From positions 58,182 to 122,181 of the forward strand of contig NZ_QUFI01000004.1 of the NCBI RefSeq assembly GCF_003478505.1: a DNA stretch of 64,000 nt, in the 5' to 3' direction. The DNA is from Clostridium sp. AF27-2AA (GTDB lineage: Bacteria; Bacillota; Clostridia; Lachnospirales; Lachnospiraceae). Shown here piece after piece: positions 1 to 8,595 of the stretch. The translations under genes and the position numbers were made by a program. Positions within the stretch are counted from its first letter, which is position 1, and each line of letters starts with the position of its first letter. The notes under the pieces were generated by a model. That model had not been told where the DNA came from. It searched no databases and saw only the letters and a program-made list of their open reading frames with translations.

Positions 1-74
1 CCATATTTTGCGCAGCGGTATGCCGGGATAACCGGCTTCGGACCTGCAGTGGGTTCTGTCTCAATATTGTTATT

Positions 75-935
75 TTAGAATCCGCTGTTGATGATCTTCC
101 AGTCGTCGGACTTGGATTTTCTTGCGATGCTGATGTAGCGGAAGGGGTTGCCGTCGCGGCGGTCGAGGTTGGTCAGGACCCGGTAGATGATGATATTTCC
201 GGGGCCGTAATCGTCTTCGATTCCGCTGTTGTGATACTGTGGGTCGGAGGAATCGGCAGGGTAGATCTGGTCAACGCCTTCAAAAGAAGTTACTTCTTCT
301 GTAAAATAATACTGGGCAAGTGCTTCGGTAGCATCCAGTTCCTCCTGGGTAAGAGCCTCCAGATAAGAGGTTCCGGAGACAGCGGTTTCATTGACAGATG
401 CACTGCCGCTTGGAATCTGTCCGGCAAATTCGGAAGGAATCATGGAAAGAGCGTTGCGATCTGACTCGGAAAGGCTGTAATAGAAGTTCAGCCATTTTAA
501 CGTGTCATCGGAAAGCTCTTTTTTCTTTTTGAACACGCCCTGGAACTCTACGGTGTCATCAGACAGGAACAGTTCATAGGCACCAGATGCTTCATTGGTC
601 AGGACAGCAGCCGCGCCATCAGCCAGAATGCAGTAAGGAGCGCCCAGGCAGTCAAAACTGGCTTCTTCATTCCGGGCAGGTTTTTGTCCGGCTGCCGCTA
701 TGGACTGAATGGTGCCGTCGGTGTGATCCGGCTGAATGAACACAGTGCGTCCTGCGTCATAATACATGGTATTGTTTAAAAAAATCATATCAGAGGGTTC
801 CTGGTCTGCCTGCACGCTGGCAGCGGAGGTATCTGCGGTTTTTTCGGCAGTGTTTTTGGCTGCGCCGCAGCCGGTAACAGCCAGAGCTGTGGCCGACAGA
901 GCCAGAAGAACTAGAAATTTGTGGTATTTTTGCAT
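75..935 (-). CDS. Putative secreted lipoprotein
   Basis: 286 residues. The N-terminus has a short basic stretch, a hydrophobic core and a lipobox ending VTGCG near residue 23, so it is probably lipidated and anchored outside the membrane. A Ser/Thr/Ala-rich linker follows. The mature domain is not a family I can name; its C-terminal part (after about residue 200) looks like a small alpha/beta domain ending in a beta-rich segment. A minus-strand extended -10 box (TGCTATAAT, about 965-973) and a GGGAG ribosome site precede the ATG. It is divergent from the MATE gene. Function unknown. Confidence 0.75.
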   Translation of the reverse strand: MQKYHKFLVLLALSATALAVTGCGAAKNTAEKTADTSAASVQADQEPSDMIFLNNTMYYDAGRTVFIQPDHTDGTIQSIAAAGQKPARNEEASFDCLGAPYCILADGAAAVLTNEASGAYELFLSDDTVEFQGVFKKKKELSDDTLKWLNFYYSLSESDRNALSMIPSEFAGQIPSGSASVNETAVSGTSYLEALTQEELDATEALAQYYFTEEVTSFEGVDQIYPADSSDPQYHNSGIEDDYGPGNIIIYRVLTNLDRRDGNPFRYISIARKSKSDDWKIINSGF

Positions 936-1128
936 AATAATTCTCCCAAATTAATCGTTCTGTCATTATAGCAAGTATGGATCAAAAAAGCTTTAAGATA
1001 TTTTTAATTTTGGATTACTTCTTAAAAAATGGTTCCTGCACATGCCAGGAATTGACGGGAAGTCCCAAATACGTTATTATGAAAAGATAATCATTCGGAG
1101 ATATTGTGTTTTTGGGAGGTTTTTGGGT

Positions 1129-2508
1129 ATGACAAAAGAAAAGACAAAGGGAAATCAGATCACGGAAGGAATCATCTGGCAGCAGCTGCTGTTCTTTTTC
1201 TTCCCGATTTTGTTTGGTACCTTTTTTCAGCAGCTCTATAATGCGGCCGATGCCATGATCGTGGGGCGGTTTGTGGGAAAAGAGGCACTTTCAGCGGTGG
1301 GAGGTTCCACCAGCATGCTGACGCAGCTGATTGTGGGCTTTTTCGTGGGTCTCTCATCCGGCGCGTCCGTGATCGTGTCCCAGTATTACGGGGCAAAACG
1401 GCCGGAGATGGTGGGCTATGCGGTCCACACGGCACTGATGTTCAGTATCATTTCCGGCGTCGTGATCATGTTTGCCGGTATCGGGCTGGCACCGTTTATG
1501 CTGGAGGCCATGGGAACGCCAGAGGATGTACTGGGGCTTTCCGTGATCTATCTGCGCATCTATTTTGCCGGTATCATTGCCAACCTGGTCTATAACGTAG
1601 GGGCGGCGATTTTGCGGGCAGTGGGAGATTCTAAGCGGCCGCTGTATTTTCTGGCGGCGAGCTGTCTGGTCAATATCGCGCTGGATATCCTGCTGGTCGT
1701 GTTCTGCCGTCTTGGGGTGGTGGGAGCAGCCCTTGCCACAATCCTTTCCCAGCTGTTTAGTGCGTTTCTGGTGGTGGCCTGCCTGATGCAGACAAAAGAC
1801 ATGCACCGCCTGGTTATCAAAGAACTCTGTCTGGACGGGCGGATGTTAAAGCGCATCATCCGCATTGGACTTCCGGCGGGGATGCAGTCGGTGATGTACG
1901 GCCTGTCCAATGTCATCATCCAGTCGGGAATCAATTCCCTTGGAACCAACACGGTAGCGGCCTGGGCTGCCTACAGCAAACTGGATTCCGTATTCTGGAT
2001 GATGATCAATGCCTTTGGTATTTCCGTGACTACCTTTGTGGGACAGAATTACGGAGCGGGGAAGATGGTCCGCGTGCATCGCGGCGTGCGGACCTGCATG
2101 GTTATGACGATTCTGGCATCTCTTGGCATGTCGTTTCTCATTTACCGCTATGGAGTTTATGGGTATGAGCTGTTTACCACAGATCAGGATGTCATCACGA
2201 TCGGCATTGCCATGATGCGTTATCTGGCACCTCTGTATGTGGAATATGTTGCCATCGAGATTCTGTCCGGTGCCCTGCGGGGCGTGGGAGACTGCTGGCG
2301 CCCTATGATCATCAGTCTGCTTGGTGTCTGCGTGCTGCGTGTGGGCTGGATTCTGATCGCGGTGCCGCTTAAACGGGATATTTACACGATCATGTTCAGC
2401 TATCCCCTGACCTGGGTTACTACAACAATGCTGTTTGTTATTTATTATCTGTTTTTTGGAAAACTGAAAATAGAAAAGGCGGGTAAAAAAGAAGCTGCAG
2501 GTGAGTAA
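1129..2508 (+). CDS. MATE family efflux transporter
   Basis: About 459 residues from the ATG at 1129, which has GGGAGG 8 bases upstream; an in-frame start at 1042 lacks a good site and would add an untypical leader. The protein is made of about 12 hydrophobic helices, with the family hallmarks near the start (FPILFGTFFQQLYNAADAMIVG) and a repeated second half. MATE proteins export cationic drugs or metabolites in exchange for Na+ or H+ at the cytoplasmic membrane. The substrate cannot be told from sequence. Monocistronic; its end overlaps a terminator shared with the convergent deacetylase gene. Confidence 0.92.
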   Translation: MTKEKTKGNQITEGIIWQQLLFFFFPILFGTFFQQLYNAADAMIVGRFVGKEALSAVGGSTSMLTQLIVGFFVGLSSGASVIVSQYYGAKRPEMVGYAVHTALMFSIISGVVIMFAGIGLAPFMLEAMGTPEDVLGLSVIYLRIYFAGIIANLVYNVGAAILRAVGDSKRPLYFLAASCLVNIALDILLVVFCRLGVVGAALATILSQLFSAFLVVACLMQTKDMHRLVIKELCLDGRMLKRIIRIGLPAGMQSVMYGLSNVIIQSGINSLGTNTVAAWAAYSKLDSVFWMMINAFGISVTTFVGQNYGAGKMVRVHRGVRTCMVMTILASLGMSFLIYRYGVYGYELFTTDQDVITIGIAMMRYLAPLYVEYVAIEILSGALRGVGDCWRPMIISLLGVCVLRVGWILIAVPLKRDIYTIMFSYPLTWVTTTMLFVIYYLFFGKLKIEKAGKKEAAGE

Positions 2509-2523
2509 AATCATCTGCAGCTT
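2492..2523. terminator. Bidirectional terminator between MATE and deacetylase genes
   Basis: A 13-bp stem (one G-T mismatch) with a 6-base loop, flanked by an A run and a T run on each side. It overlaps the last codons of the MATE gene and can serve both convergent genes. Confidence 0.8.
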
Positions 2524-2555
2524 TTAAATTGGTCAGAACTTCTGCCTGTTCCTGC

Positions 2556-3980
2556 TTACATTTCCGGAACCGGGGTCGGTCTGGATTTGTCAAAGATATC
2601 CTCGGCACGGAACAGATCGTCTAATTTGCGGGGCCGGCCTTCTGCCTCCGCGGTGATATCTTTCCACATCCGGTAACCGTCGAGATTTCTGCGGCCCTGA
2701 CGGAGATAGTCGTCGCCAAGCTGTACCCAGTACTGGCTGGAATCTACATTGCAGAAGTAGCGGAAACCGGCATTATAAAGATAACGGAACCGCTCGTTTT
2801 CCATGGTGTATGGATGCCAGTCACCTACGTCCGCGCCGAAGGGGAAGAGAATGATGTCGGTGGGACCGATCAGGGATTCTACTTCAGATTCCCATTTGTC
2901 CGTGTCGGACTGGAAACGGTCCCATTCCACGGTACCGAGATCCAGATGGCCCCAGCTGTGGGAGGCAAGTTCCCAGCCATTGTCACGCAGACACTGGGCT
3001 ACCTCTGCGGCGGCCTGGCGGTCCTGCTCGTAGGTTTCGGAGCCGGTGTAGGCAGAAGAAGTGCGGTAGCCGAGAATGCCCTCGTAGCCGGTAAAGGCCA
3101 GAACCGCCCGTGCTCCCTTATAGGAAAAATCCGGATGATGTTCACAGAATTTTTCCAGGATCGGAACCAGGTCATAGTCTCCGGTAGTGACCGTGCCGTC
3201 GTCCAGAGTGATCTGGCAGGTGGGCTTGCCGTCCTCACCGATCACGAGGCGGTTTGCGAAGCCGTCTCCATCCATATAAGGATAATAGCAGAGATCATCC
3301 TGGGACATGACAAAAGGAATCTTGTCCGGCGGGAGCATGATATCTCCGGCTTTCATGACGGTGTTTCCGTTCTCGTCTGTGGTTTCGTAAGCCATATCGT
3401 GAAGCTTTACCAGGACATATCCCTTTTCATACATGGCTTCCAGGATCTTGTTGAATTCATCGATAGTGGTCATAACCTGATTGTAGCCGTTCTGGTCTGC
3501 GTCGCCGTCGAAAGCTTTGGATGGATCTGCAATCAGCGTGTGAAAGAATACGTGTGTGATCTTACTGATGGGGGTGCGGACCAGTGTGGCTTCTGCGGAT
3601 TCATATTCGGCAATAGCGGAGATGACTTCCGGATCGGAGGCAAACTCTTCGGAACCCTTCAGCAGTTCTATGGCCGCGTCGTAATCATAGCCAGCAGCCA
3701 GCAGGTAGGCCTGGTGGAGCAGGTCCGCAGCCGGGGTGTCCGGCATGACGAAGCCGTCTCCCTCAGTGGGGGCTTCTGCTTCAGAACCATCTGCATCTGT
3801 GGAGATGACAATGCCGCCGGAGGTATCCGGAGTTTTGCCGTGATGCTGCTTCCTCAGAAAAAAAAGGCCGGTGCCAAGCGCGCCGATCAGTGCGATGCAG
3901 GCTGCGGCAGCCAGAAAACGGGGGAGCCTGGATGGGCGCCGCCTGCGGCTGTAGGACCTGCCGGAATAGTATTCATGCAT
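2556..3980 (-). CDS. Membrane-anchored polysaccharide deacetylase (NodB-like)
   Basis: 474 residues. An Arg-rich cytoplasmic tip (residues 1-22) is followed by one transmembrane helix (about 24-46), then an acidic linker and a short helical region. The catalytic domain shows a metal-site pair DD in MSQDDLCYY near residue 225 and the second motif HSWGH near residue 340, as in carbohydrate esterase family 4. It likely removes acetyl groups from a cell-wall or surface glycan outside the membrane. The domain carries a long insert between the two motifs compared with minimal NodB. Start chosen at the ATG at 3980. Confidence 0.85.
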   Translation of the reverse strand: MHEYYSGRSYSRRRRPSRLPRFLAAAACIALIGALGTGLFFLRKQHHGKTPDTSGGIVISTDADGSEAEAPTEGDGFVMPDTPAADLLHQAYLLAAGYDYDAAIELLKGSEEFASDPEVISAIAEYESAEATLVRTPISKITHVFFHTLIADPSKAFDGDADQNGYNQVMTTIDEFNKILEAMYEKGYVLVKLHDMAYETTDENGNTVMKAGDIMLPPDKIPFVMSQDDLCYYPYMDGDGFANRLVIGEDGKPTCQITLDDGTVTTGDYDLVPILEKFCEHHPDFSYKGARAVLAFTGYEGILGYRTSSAYTGSETYEQDRQAAAEVAQCLRDNGWELASHSWGHLDLGTVEWDRFQSDTDKWESEVESLIGPTDIILFPFGADVGDWHPYTMENERFRYLYNAGFRYFCNVDSSQYWVQLGDDYLRQGRRNLDGYRMWKDITAEAEGRPRKLDDLFRAEDIFDKSRPTPVPEM

Positions 3981-4113
3981 ATGTAAAACTCCCTTGATTT
4001 TTCGTTCCTGTTCTGGAATCCGCTATGGATTCCTCTAATCTCATCATAGCATAGAACCAGAAAAATAGCCATAGATTATAAGGAAAAGGTTGCGGTTTGC
4101 AGGCGGGGATCCT

Positions 4114-5373
4114 ATGAAAAAAACGGTAATAGCTCTATGTGCCAGCTTACTGGTAAATCTGATAAACCCGGCGGGATTGAAAGCATGGGGCTGGACAGAG
4201 CTTGTGGTCAGTAATGGGAAAAAACAGGCGGAAATGATCCAGGCGGAGCAGACCGGGGAGAGGGACAGTCTGTCCGTGCAGGTGCAGGCTCCCTGCGCGG
4301 TTTTGATGGAGGCTTCTACCGGGCAGACCATTTATGAAAAGAATGCGGATGAGCGGCGAAGTCCGGCCAGCATCACCAAAATCATGACGCTGATTCTTAT
4401 CTTTGATGCCATTGACGCGGGAAAAATCCGTTTGAGTGACGAGGTTGTGACCAGCGCCCATGCCAAATCCATGGGTGGATCCCAGGTGTTTCTGGAGGAA
4501 GGGGAGGTTCAGACGGTGGAGACTCTGATTAAGTGCATTGTCATTGCGTCTGGCAATGACGCGTCGGTAGCCATGGCAGAGTATATAGCCGGTTCGGAAG
4601 ATGCCTTTGTCCAGATCATGAATGAGCGGGCGAAGGGACTGGGCATGACGGGAACACACTTTGTGGACTGCTGCGGCCTGACGGAATCACCGGAGCATCT
4701 TACCACAGCGCGGGATATTGCCATCATGTCCCGGGAACTGATTACAAAATATCCGCAGATCCATGCGTATTCCACAATCTGGATGGAGAACATTACCCAT
4801 GTGACAAAACAGGGAACGAAGGAATTCGGGCTTTCCAATACCAATAAGCTTTTAAAAATGGCCACAAACTTTAAAGTGACCGGATTAAAAACCGGTTCCA
4901 CCTCTCTGGCGAAGTACTGTCTGTCCGCAACAGCAGAGAAGGACGGTGTACGGCTGATTGCCGTGATTATGGCGGCGCCGGATTACAAGGCACGCTTTGC
5001 GGACGCCCAGACACTGTTAAATTATGGATACGCCAGCTGCCGTCTGTACGAAGACCAGGAAATGCCGGTGCTGCCGGAACTGGATGTGGCAGATGGTGTG
5101 GAGCCTTCTGTCACGCTTCAGTATGCGGGCGGATTTTCCTATCTGGGGCTTGGAGGGGAAGATTTTTCTTCCATAGAAAAGAAACTGCTGCTCCCGGAAA
5201 CGATGCAGGCACCGGTGACAGAAGGAGAGAAGGCCGGGGTACTGCGTTATGAACTGAATGGCAAGGCGCTGGGCGAGGTAGATATTCTGACGGCAGACAG
5301 TGTGGAAAAGGCAGGCTTTTCTGATTATCTTTGTATGCTGTTTCGTGTCTGGAGCCTGGGAGTGCTGGAATAA
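4114..5373 (+). CDS. D-alanyl-D-alanine carboxypeptidase (PBP5/DacF type)
   Basis: About 419 residues from the ATG at 4114 (AGGCGGGG just upstream); a TTG at 4090 is a weaker alternative. A signal peptide is followed by the serine peptidase S11 domain with all three motifs: S-I-T-K (in SPASITKIM), S-G-N (in ASGNDAS) and K-T-G (in GLKTGST). The C-terminal part matches the beta-rich PBP5 tail domain, with a final hydrophobic stretch that could associate with the membrane. It trims the terminal D-Ala of peptidoglycan stem peptides and limits cross-linking. Monocistronic. Confidence 0.93.
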   Translation: MKKTVIALCASLLVNLINPAGLKAWGWTELVVSNGKKQAEMIQAEQTGERDSLSVQVQAPCAVLMEASTGQTIYEKNADERRSPASITKIMTLILIFDAIDAGKIRLSDEVVTSAHAKSMGGSQVFLEEGEVQTVETLIKCIVIASGNDASVAMAEYIAGSEDAFVQIMNERAKGLGMTGTHFVDCCGLTESPEHLTTARDIAIMSRELITKYPQIHAYSTIWMENITHVTKQGTKEFGLSNTNKLLKMATNFKVTGLKTGSTSLAKYCLSATAEKDGVRLIAVIMAAPDYKARFADAQTLLNYGYASCRLYEDQEMPVLPELDVADGVEPSVTLQYAGGFSYLGLGGEDFSSIEKKLLLPETMQAPVTEGEKAGVLRYELNGKALGEVDILTADSVEKAGFSDYLCMLFRVWSLGVLE

Positions 5374-5450
5374 AGATTATGGAAGGGGAAACGTCACGGA
5401 AGTATTTTCATACAATATAGGGATTAAGACAATTGCGGGAGGCTTTTAAA

Positions 5451-6446
5451 ATGATGAAAAAACGATGGCGGATTCTGATTGCGGGCTGCCTTGCGTGCGC
5501 AGCGCTGTGTGGCTGTGCAAAGGAAAACTCCGGAGGGACACCTGTGACGATGTATGAGGTGGCCCATTCTATTTTTTACGCGCCACAGTATGCGGCAATT
5601 GAACTTGGCTATTTTAAAGAAGAGGGCATTGATCTGACTCTGGTAAACGGGGCCGGAGCGGATAAGGTCATGACGGCTATGCTGGCCGGAGACGCGGATA
5701 TCGGCTTTATGGGATCGGAGGCCAGCATCTATACTTACGCCCAGGGCGCGGAGGATTATGCGGTCAACTTTGCGCAGCTGACTCAGCGCGCTGGAAACTT
5801 TCTGGTGGCACGGCAGCCGGATCTGGACTTTTCCTGGCAGAAATTAAGGGGGAGCCGGGTGCTTGGCGGTCGTGCCGGAGGTATGCCGCAGATGGTTTTT
5901 GAGTATATTTTAAAGAAGAATGGCATGGATCCAAAAACAGATCTGACCATTGACCAGAGCATTCAGTTTGGTCTGACCGCAGCAGCCTTTACCAGTGACC
6001 AGTCGGATTATACGGTGGAGTTTGAACCATTTGCCACCGGGCTGGAACTGGAGGGAAACGGATATGTGGTGGCATCTTTGGGGACGGACTCCGGATATGT
6101 ACCTTATACTGCGTACTGCGCGAAACGGAGTTATCTGGCCATGCATCCGGATCTCATTCAGAAATTTACAAATGCGCTCCAAAAGGGCATGGATTATGTG
6201 AATTCCCATACGGCAGAGGAAATCGCAAAGACCATCCAGCCGCAATTTGCGGAAACTCCGCTGGAAAATATTACAAAGATTGTGAAACGGTATCAGGAAC
6301 AGGATACCTGGAAAGAGAATCTTGTGTTTGAAAAATCCAGCTTTGAGCTTCTGGAAAACATTCTGGAGGAAGCCGGAGAGCTGCCGGAGCGGGTTCCTTA
6401 TGAGGATCTGGTAACAACGGAATTCGCAGAGCAGGCAGGAAAGTAA
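5451..6446 (+). CDS. ABC transporter substrate-binding lipoprotein (NMT1/THI5/SsuA-like)
   Basis: About 331 residues from the ATG at 5451 (GGGAGG 8 bases upstream). Lipobox near residue 23 (ALCGCA), then a periplasmic-binding fold with the family signature FYAPQYAAIELGYFKEEGI and GDADIGFMG. Relatives bind pyrimidine precursors, nitrate, taurine or sulfonates. No permease or ATPase gene is adjacent, so it either serves a transporter encoded elsewhere or is a remnant of an operon. Ligand unknown. Confidence 0.88.
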   Translation: MMKKRWRILIAGCLACAALCGCAKENSGGTPVTMYEVAHSIFYAPQYAAIELGYFKEEGIDLTLVNGAGADKVMTAMLAGDADIGFMGSEASIYTYAQGAEDYAVNFAQLTQRAGNFLVARQPDLDFSWQKLRGSRVLGGRAGGMPQMVFEYILKKNGMDPKTDLTIDQSIQFGLTAAAFTSDQSDYTVEFEPFATGLELEGNGYVVASLGTDSGYVPYTAYCAKRSYLAMHPDLIQKFTNALQKGMDYVNSHTAEEIAKTIQPQFAETPLENITKIVKRYQEQDTWKENLVFEKSSFELLENILEEAGELPERVPYEDLVTTEFAEQAGK

Positions 6447-6475
6447 AAAATACGCTGCAGTTTCATACGCTGAAT

Positions 6476-6510
6476 CACGAAAATGTCCGTGACAAACGGA
6501 CATTTTCGTG
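6476..6510. terminator. Perfect 15-bp hairpin
   Basis: Two 15-base arms (6476-6490 and 6496-6510) are perfect reverse complements with a 5-base loop. It lies between the substrate-binding protein and the HAD gene. There is no T run after it, so it is either a weak or bidirectional terminator or an RNA-stabilising stem. Confidence 0.6.
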
Positions 6511-6588
6511 GTATGATGAGCAGAGATGATTCGGCTGCTGACGGCACAACGGGCAAATAGCAGCGCAATTTGTACGGGAGTAAAAAGC

Positions 6589-7407
6589 ATGAACTATAAT
6601 ATGATCGTTCTGGATCTGGACGGAACTCTCACAAACAGGGATAAAGTAATCACGCCAAGAACAAAGCAGAGTCTGATGGAGGCTCAGAAGCGTGGAATCA
6701 AAGTAGTTCTGGCATCCGGCAGGCCAACCTATGGTGTTATGCCGCTGGCAGAAGAACTGGAACTGGAAAAATACGAGGGGTATATTTTATCTTTTAATGG
6801 CGGCATCATCATGGACTGCCGAACCCGGGAGGTTATTTTCAAAAAAGAGCTTCCGGTTGAGGCAAACAGAAAAATCCTGGATCTGGCAGAGAAAGAGCAG
6901 GTGGATATCCTCACCTACCAGGGTGCGCGCATTCTTACCAACAATCAGGACAATCCCTATGCGAAAATCGAGTCTGGAATCAATCACCTGAAATTAAAGC
7001 AGATAGAAGATTTAAAAGCATATCTGGATTTCCCGGTACCCAAGTTCCTCATGCTGGACGATGGAGACTATCTGGCCCTGGTGGAGGCACGGGTCAAAGC
7101 GGCGTTGGGAAAGAATTTCAGCGTCTACCGCTCAGAACCCTTCTTTCTGGAAATTTTACCGCGGGGCATTGACAAGGCCCAGTGTCTGGCACAGCTGTTA
7201 AAGCTTCTTGGCATGGAGCGTGAAGAGATGATTGCCTGCGGGGATGGATTCAATGACCTGTCCATGATTGAGTTCGCGGGACTCGGAGTAGCCATGGAAA
7301 ACGCAGTACGCCCGGTGAGGAATGCGGCTGATTACGTAACTCTTTCCAATAACGATGACGGTGTGGCACATGTGGTGGAGAAATTTTGTCTTAACTATGG
7401 ACTTTAA
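6589..7407 (+). CDS. Cof-type HAD-IIB phosphatase
   Basis: About 272 residues from the ATG at 6589 (GGGAG at 6576); an upstream in-frame start at 6526 overlaps the hairpin flank and is unlikely. HAD motif I is DLDGTLT near residue 9, motif II is in VLASGRP and motif IV is GDGFNDLSM near residue 217, with a Cof-type C2 cap between. Relatives dephosphorylate sugar phosphates, flavin nucleotides or similar small phosphates in the cytoplasm. Substrate unknown. Confidence 0.92.
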   Translation: MNYNMIVLDLDGTLTNRDKVITPRTKQSLMEAQKRGIKVVLASGRPTYGVMPLAEELELEKYEGYILSFNGGIIMDCRTREVIFKKELPVEANRKILDLAEKEQVDILTYQGARILTNNQDNPYAKIESGINHLKLKQIEDLKAYLDFPVPKFLMLDDGDYLALVEARVKAALGKNFSVYRSEPFFLEILPRGIDKAQCLAQLLKLLGMEREEMIACGDGFNDLSMIEFAGLGVAMENAVRPVRNAADYVTLSNNDDGVAHVVEKFCLNYGL

Positions 7408-7477
7408 AAATTTAGTGTGGTAAACTGTTAAAAGTAAAAACCGCAGAACTTTGTATTTCAGGAAGGAATCATATAGA

Positions 7478-7825
7478 ATGAATAAGAAGATTAAGACAGA
7501 GGCTGTAGACCATCTGTTCGAGGCCATTTTAACATTAAGAACTCCGGAAGAATGCTACATTTTTTTTGAGGATGTGTGCACGGTCAACGAGCTGTTATCC
7601 CTGTCCCAGCGCTATGAGGTAGCTAAAATGCTGCGTGAAAAGAGAACTTATCTGGAAATCGCGGACAAGACCGGCGCGTCCACCGCAACTATCAGCCGCG
7701 TGAACCGTTCCTTAAACTACGGCAATGATGGCTACGATATGGTTTTTGCAAGAATTGCGGAAAAGCAGGCGGCAGAATCTGATGCACAGAGTGATGAGGC
7801 GGAAGAAACACCGACAGAAGAATAG
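7478..7825 (+). CDS. YerC/YecD family TrpR-related DNA-binding protein
   Basis: 115 residues. The helix-turn-helix is in ERTYLEIADKTGASTATISRV-type sequence around residues 50-75, as in TrpR-like YerC proteins. The C-terminus is an acidic tail. Relatives are small cytoplasmic repressors; the regulated gene is not known here. Start at the ATG with GGAAGG upstream. Confidence 0.88.
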   Translation: MNKKIKTEAVDHLFEAILTLRTPEECYIFFEDVCTVNELLSLSQRYEVAKMLREKRTYLEIADKTGASTATISRVNRSLNYGNDGYDMVFARIAEKQAAESDAQSDEAEETPTEE

Positions 7826-7829
7826 CACA

Positions 7830-7862
7830 AAAAAAGTGATGCCGTCCTGGCATCACTTTTTT
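7830..7862. terminator. Bidirectional terminator
   Basis: GTGATGCC/GGCATCAC stem with A6 before and T6 after. It ends the YerC-like gene on the plus strand and the DUF1836 gene on the minus strand, overlapping the last codons of the latter. Confidence 0.9.
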
Positions 7863-8476
7863 GCTTTTCTGGTTTTCGGGTCAGGCGTGTTTTCCTCCCG
7901 GAGTTCATCAATGAGCATCTCGATCATGTGCTTTTTTAAATAGACATCAAAGGAAAGCTCACTGATAAAGGCAAACAGCTGTAAATATTCTTTGTCCTCA
8001 CTGTCCGTGTCAGCGAAGGTCAGACGGCTGTCTTCAAACTTGGCACGGATGTCTTCTTTTAAGTTTTCCATCTGCAGAGCTTCCCGGGAGAACACTTCCT
8101 CGTAGATGCCGCTGAGATTCAGACCGTCTTCCGCATTAAAATGCGCCTCAGTGACCGGGCGGAACAGCTGCTCAATGTCGCCGATGGACAGCAGGTTTTT
8201 GTAGTAGTAAATAAACAGCAGCAGCAGGATGTGCTCCTTGCTGTATTTTTTGCGGACAGGAGCTGGGAGCAGACGGTTCTTGGCGTAGTTGTTGATCATG
8301 GTCTTGGTAAGAGCCTTGTCCTCCGGGCTGCGCTTGGTCTTTTTTAAATGCTCATCCACAAAGGAAGTCACCTGGTCCATATATAAATCCACTTCCGGGA
8401 TCTTTTCGGTTTTGATATAAGAGATGGAGTCTAACCAGCTCAGGATATCGGATAGTCTTTCAGAATTGTTTTTCAT
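7853..8476 (-). CDS. DUF1836 domain protein
   Basis: 207 residues. The region LTKTMINNYAKNRLLPAPVRKKYSKEH is the conserved DUF1836 segment and resembles a MerR-like winged helix. Relatives are presumed DNA-binding regulators of Firmicutes. Its promoter (-35 TTGCCA at 8520-8525, 17-bp spacer, -10 TATAAT at 8497-8502, minus strand) overlaps the attachment site of element 1, so the integration kept the promoter intact. Confidence 0.82.
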   Translation of the reverse strand: MKNNSERLSDILSWLDSISYIKTEKIPEVDLYMDQVTSFVDEHLKKTKRSPEDKALTKTMINNYAKNRLLPAPVRKKYSKEHILLLLFIYYYKNLLSIGDIEQLFRPVTEAHFNAEDGLNLSGIYEEVFSREALQMENLKEDIRAKFEDSRLTFADTDSEDKEYLQLFAFISELSFDVYLKKHMIEMLIDELREENTPDPKTRKAKK

Positions 8477-8496
8477 GATGTCACCTCTTACACCTT

Positions 8497-8525
8497 ATTA
8501 TATAGTATTGAAAACCAGATGGCAA
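8497..8525 (-). promoter_or_regulatory. DUF1836 promoter overlapping attL
   Basis: On the minus strand TTGCCA, 17 bases and TATAAT precede the DUF1836 ATG. All but the outer bases of the -10 box lie in the 29-bp direct repeat that bounds element 1. Confidence 0.6.
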
Positions 8526-8529
8526 GAGG
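8501..8529. repeat. attL core of element 1
   Basis: A 29-base sequence identical to 22350-22378. The flanking bases differ on both sides (a/t before, g/a after), so the identity is sharply bounded as expected for a tyrosine-integrase core site. Confidence 0.88.
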
Positions 8530-8573
8530 GAAAGGCTTAACCATGCGAAATAGTCCATATGGCTAAGCCTTTC
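8530..8573. terminator. Hairpin after integrase gene
   Basis: AAAGGCTTA with CCAT pairs with ATGG and TAAGCCTTT over a short loop. It lies between the integrase stop and attL and probably terminates the integrase transcript. Confidence 0.6.
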
Positions 8574-8574
8574 T

Positions 8575-8595
8575 GATACTAAAATGATACTAAAA
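8575..8595. repeat. Tandem TGATACTAAAA arm repeat (left)
   Basis: Two consecutive copies of GATACTAAAA separated by T. The same 21-base sequence recurs at 22232-22252 in the same orientation near attR. Candidate integrase arm-binding sites; the left copy includes the integrase stop codon. Confidence 0.55.

Noticed and set aside
2814..3986. 390-codon plus-strand frame opposite the deacetylase
   Set aside because: It is a shadow of the real minus-strand gene, which has a membrane anchor and family motifs; no ribosome site or family pattern on the plus strand.
6476..6510. Insertion-sequence end or attachment site
   Set aside because: No transposase or duplicated target; a single perfect hairpin between genes is better read as a terminator.
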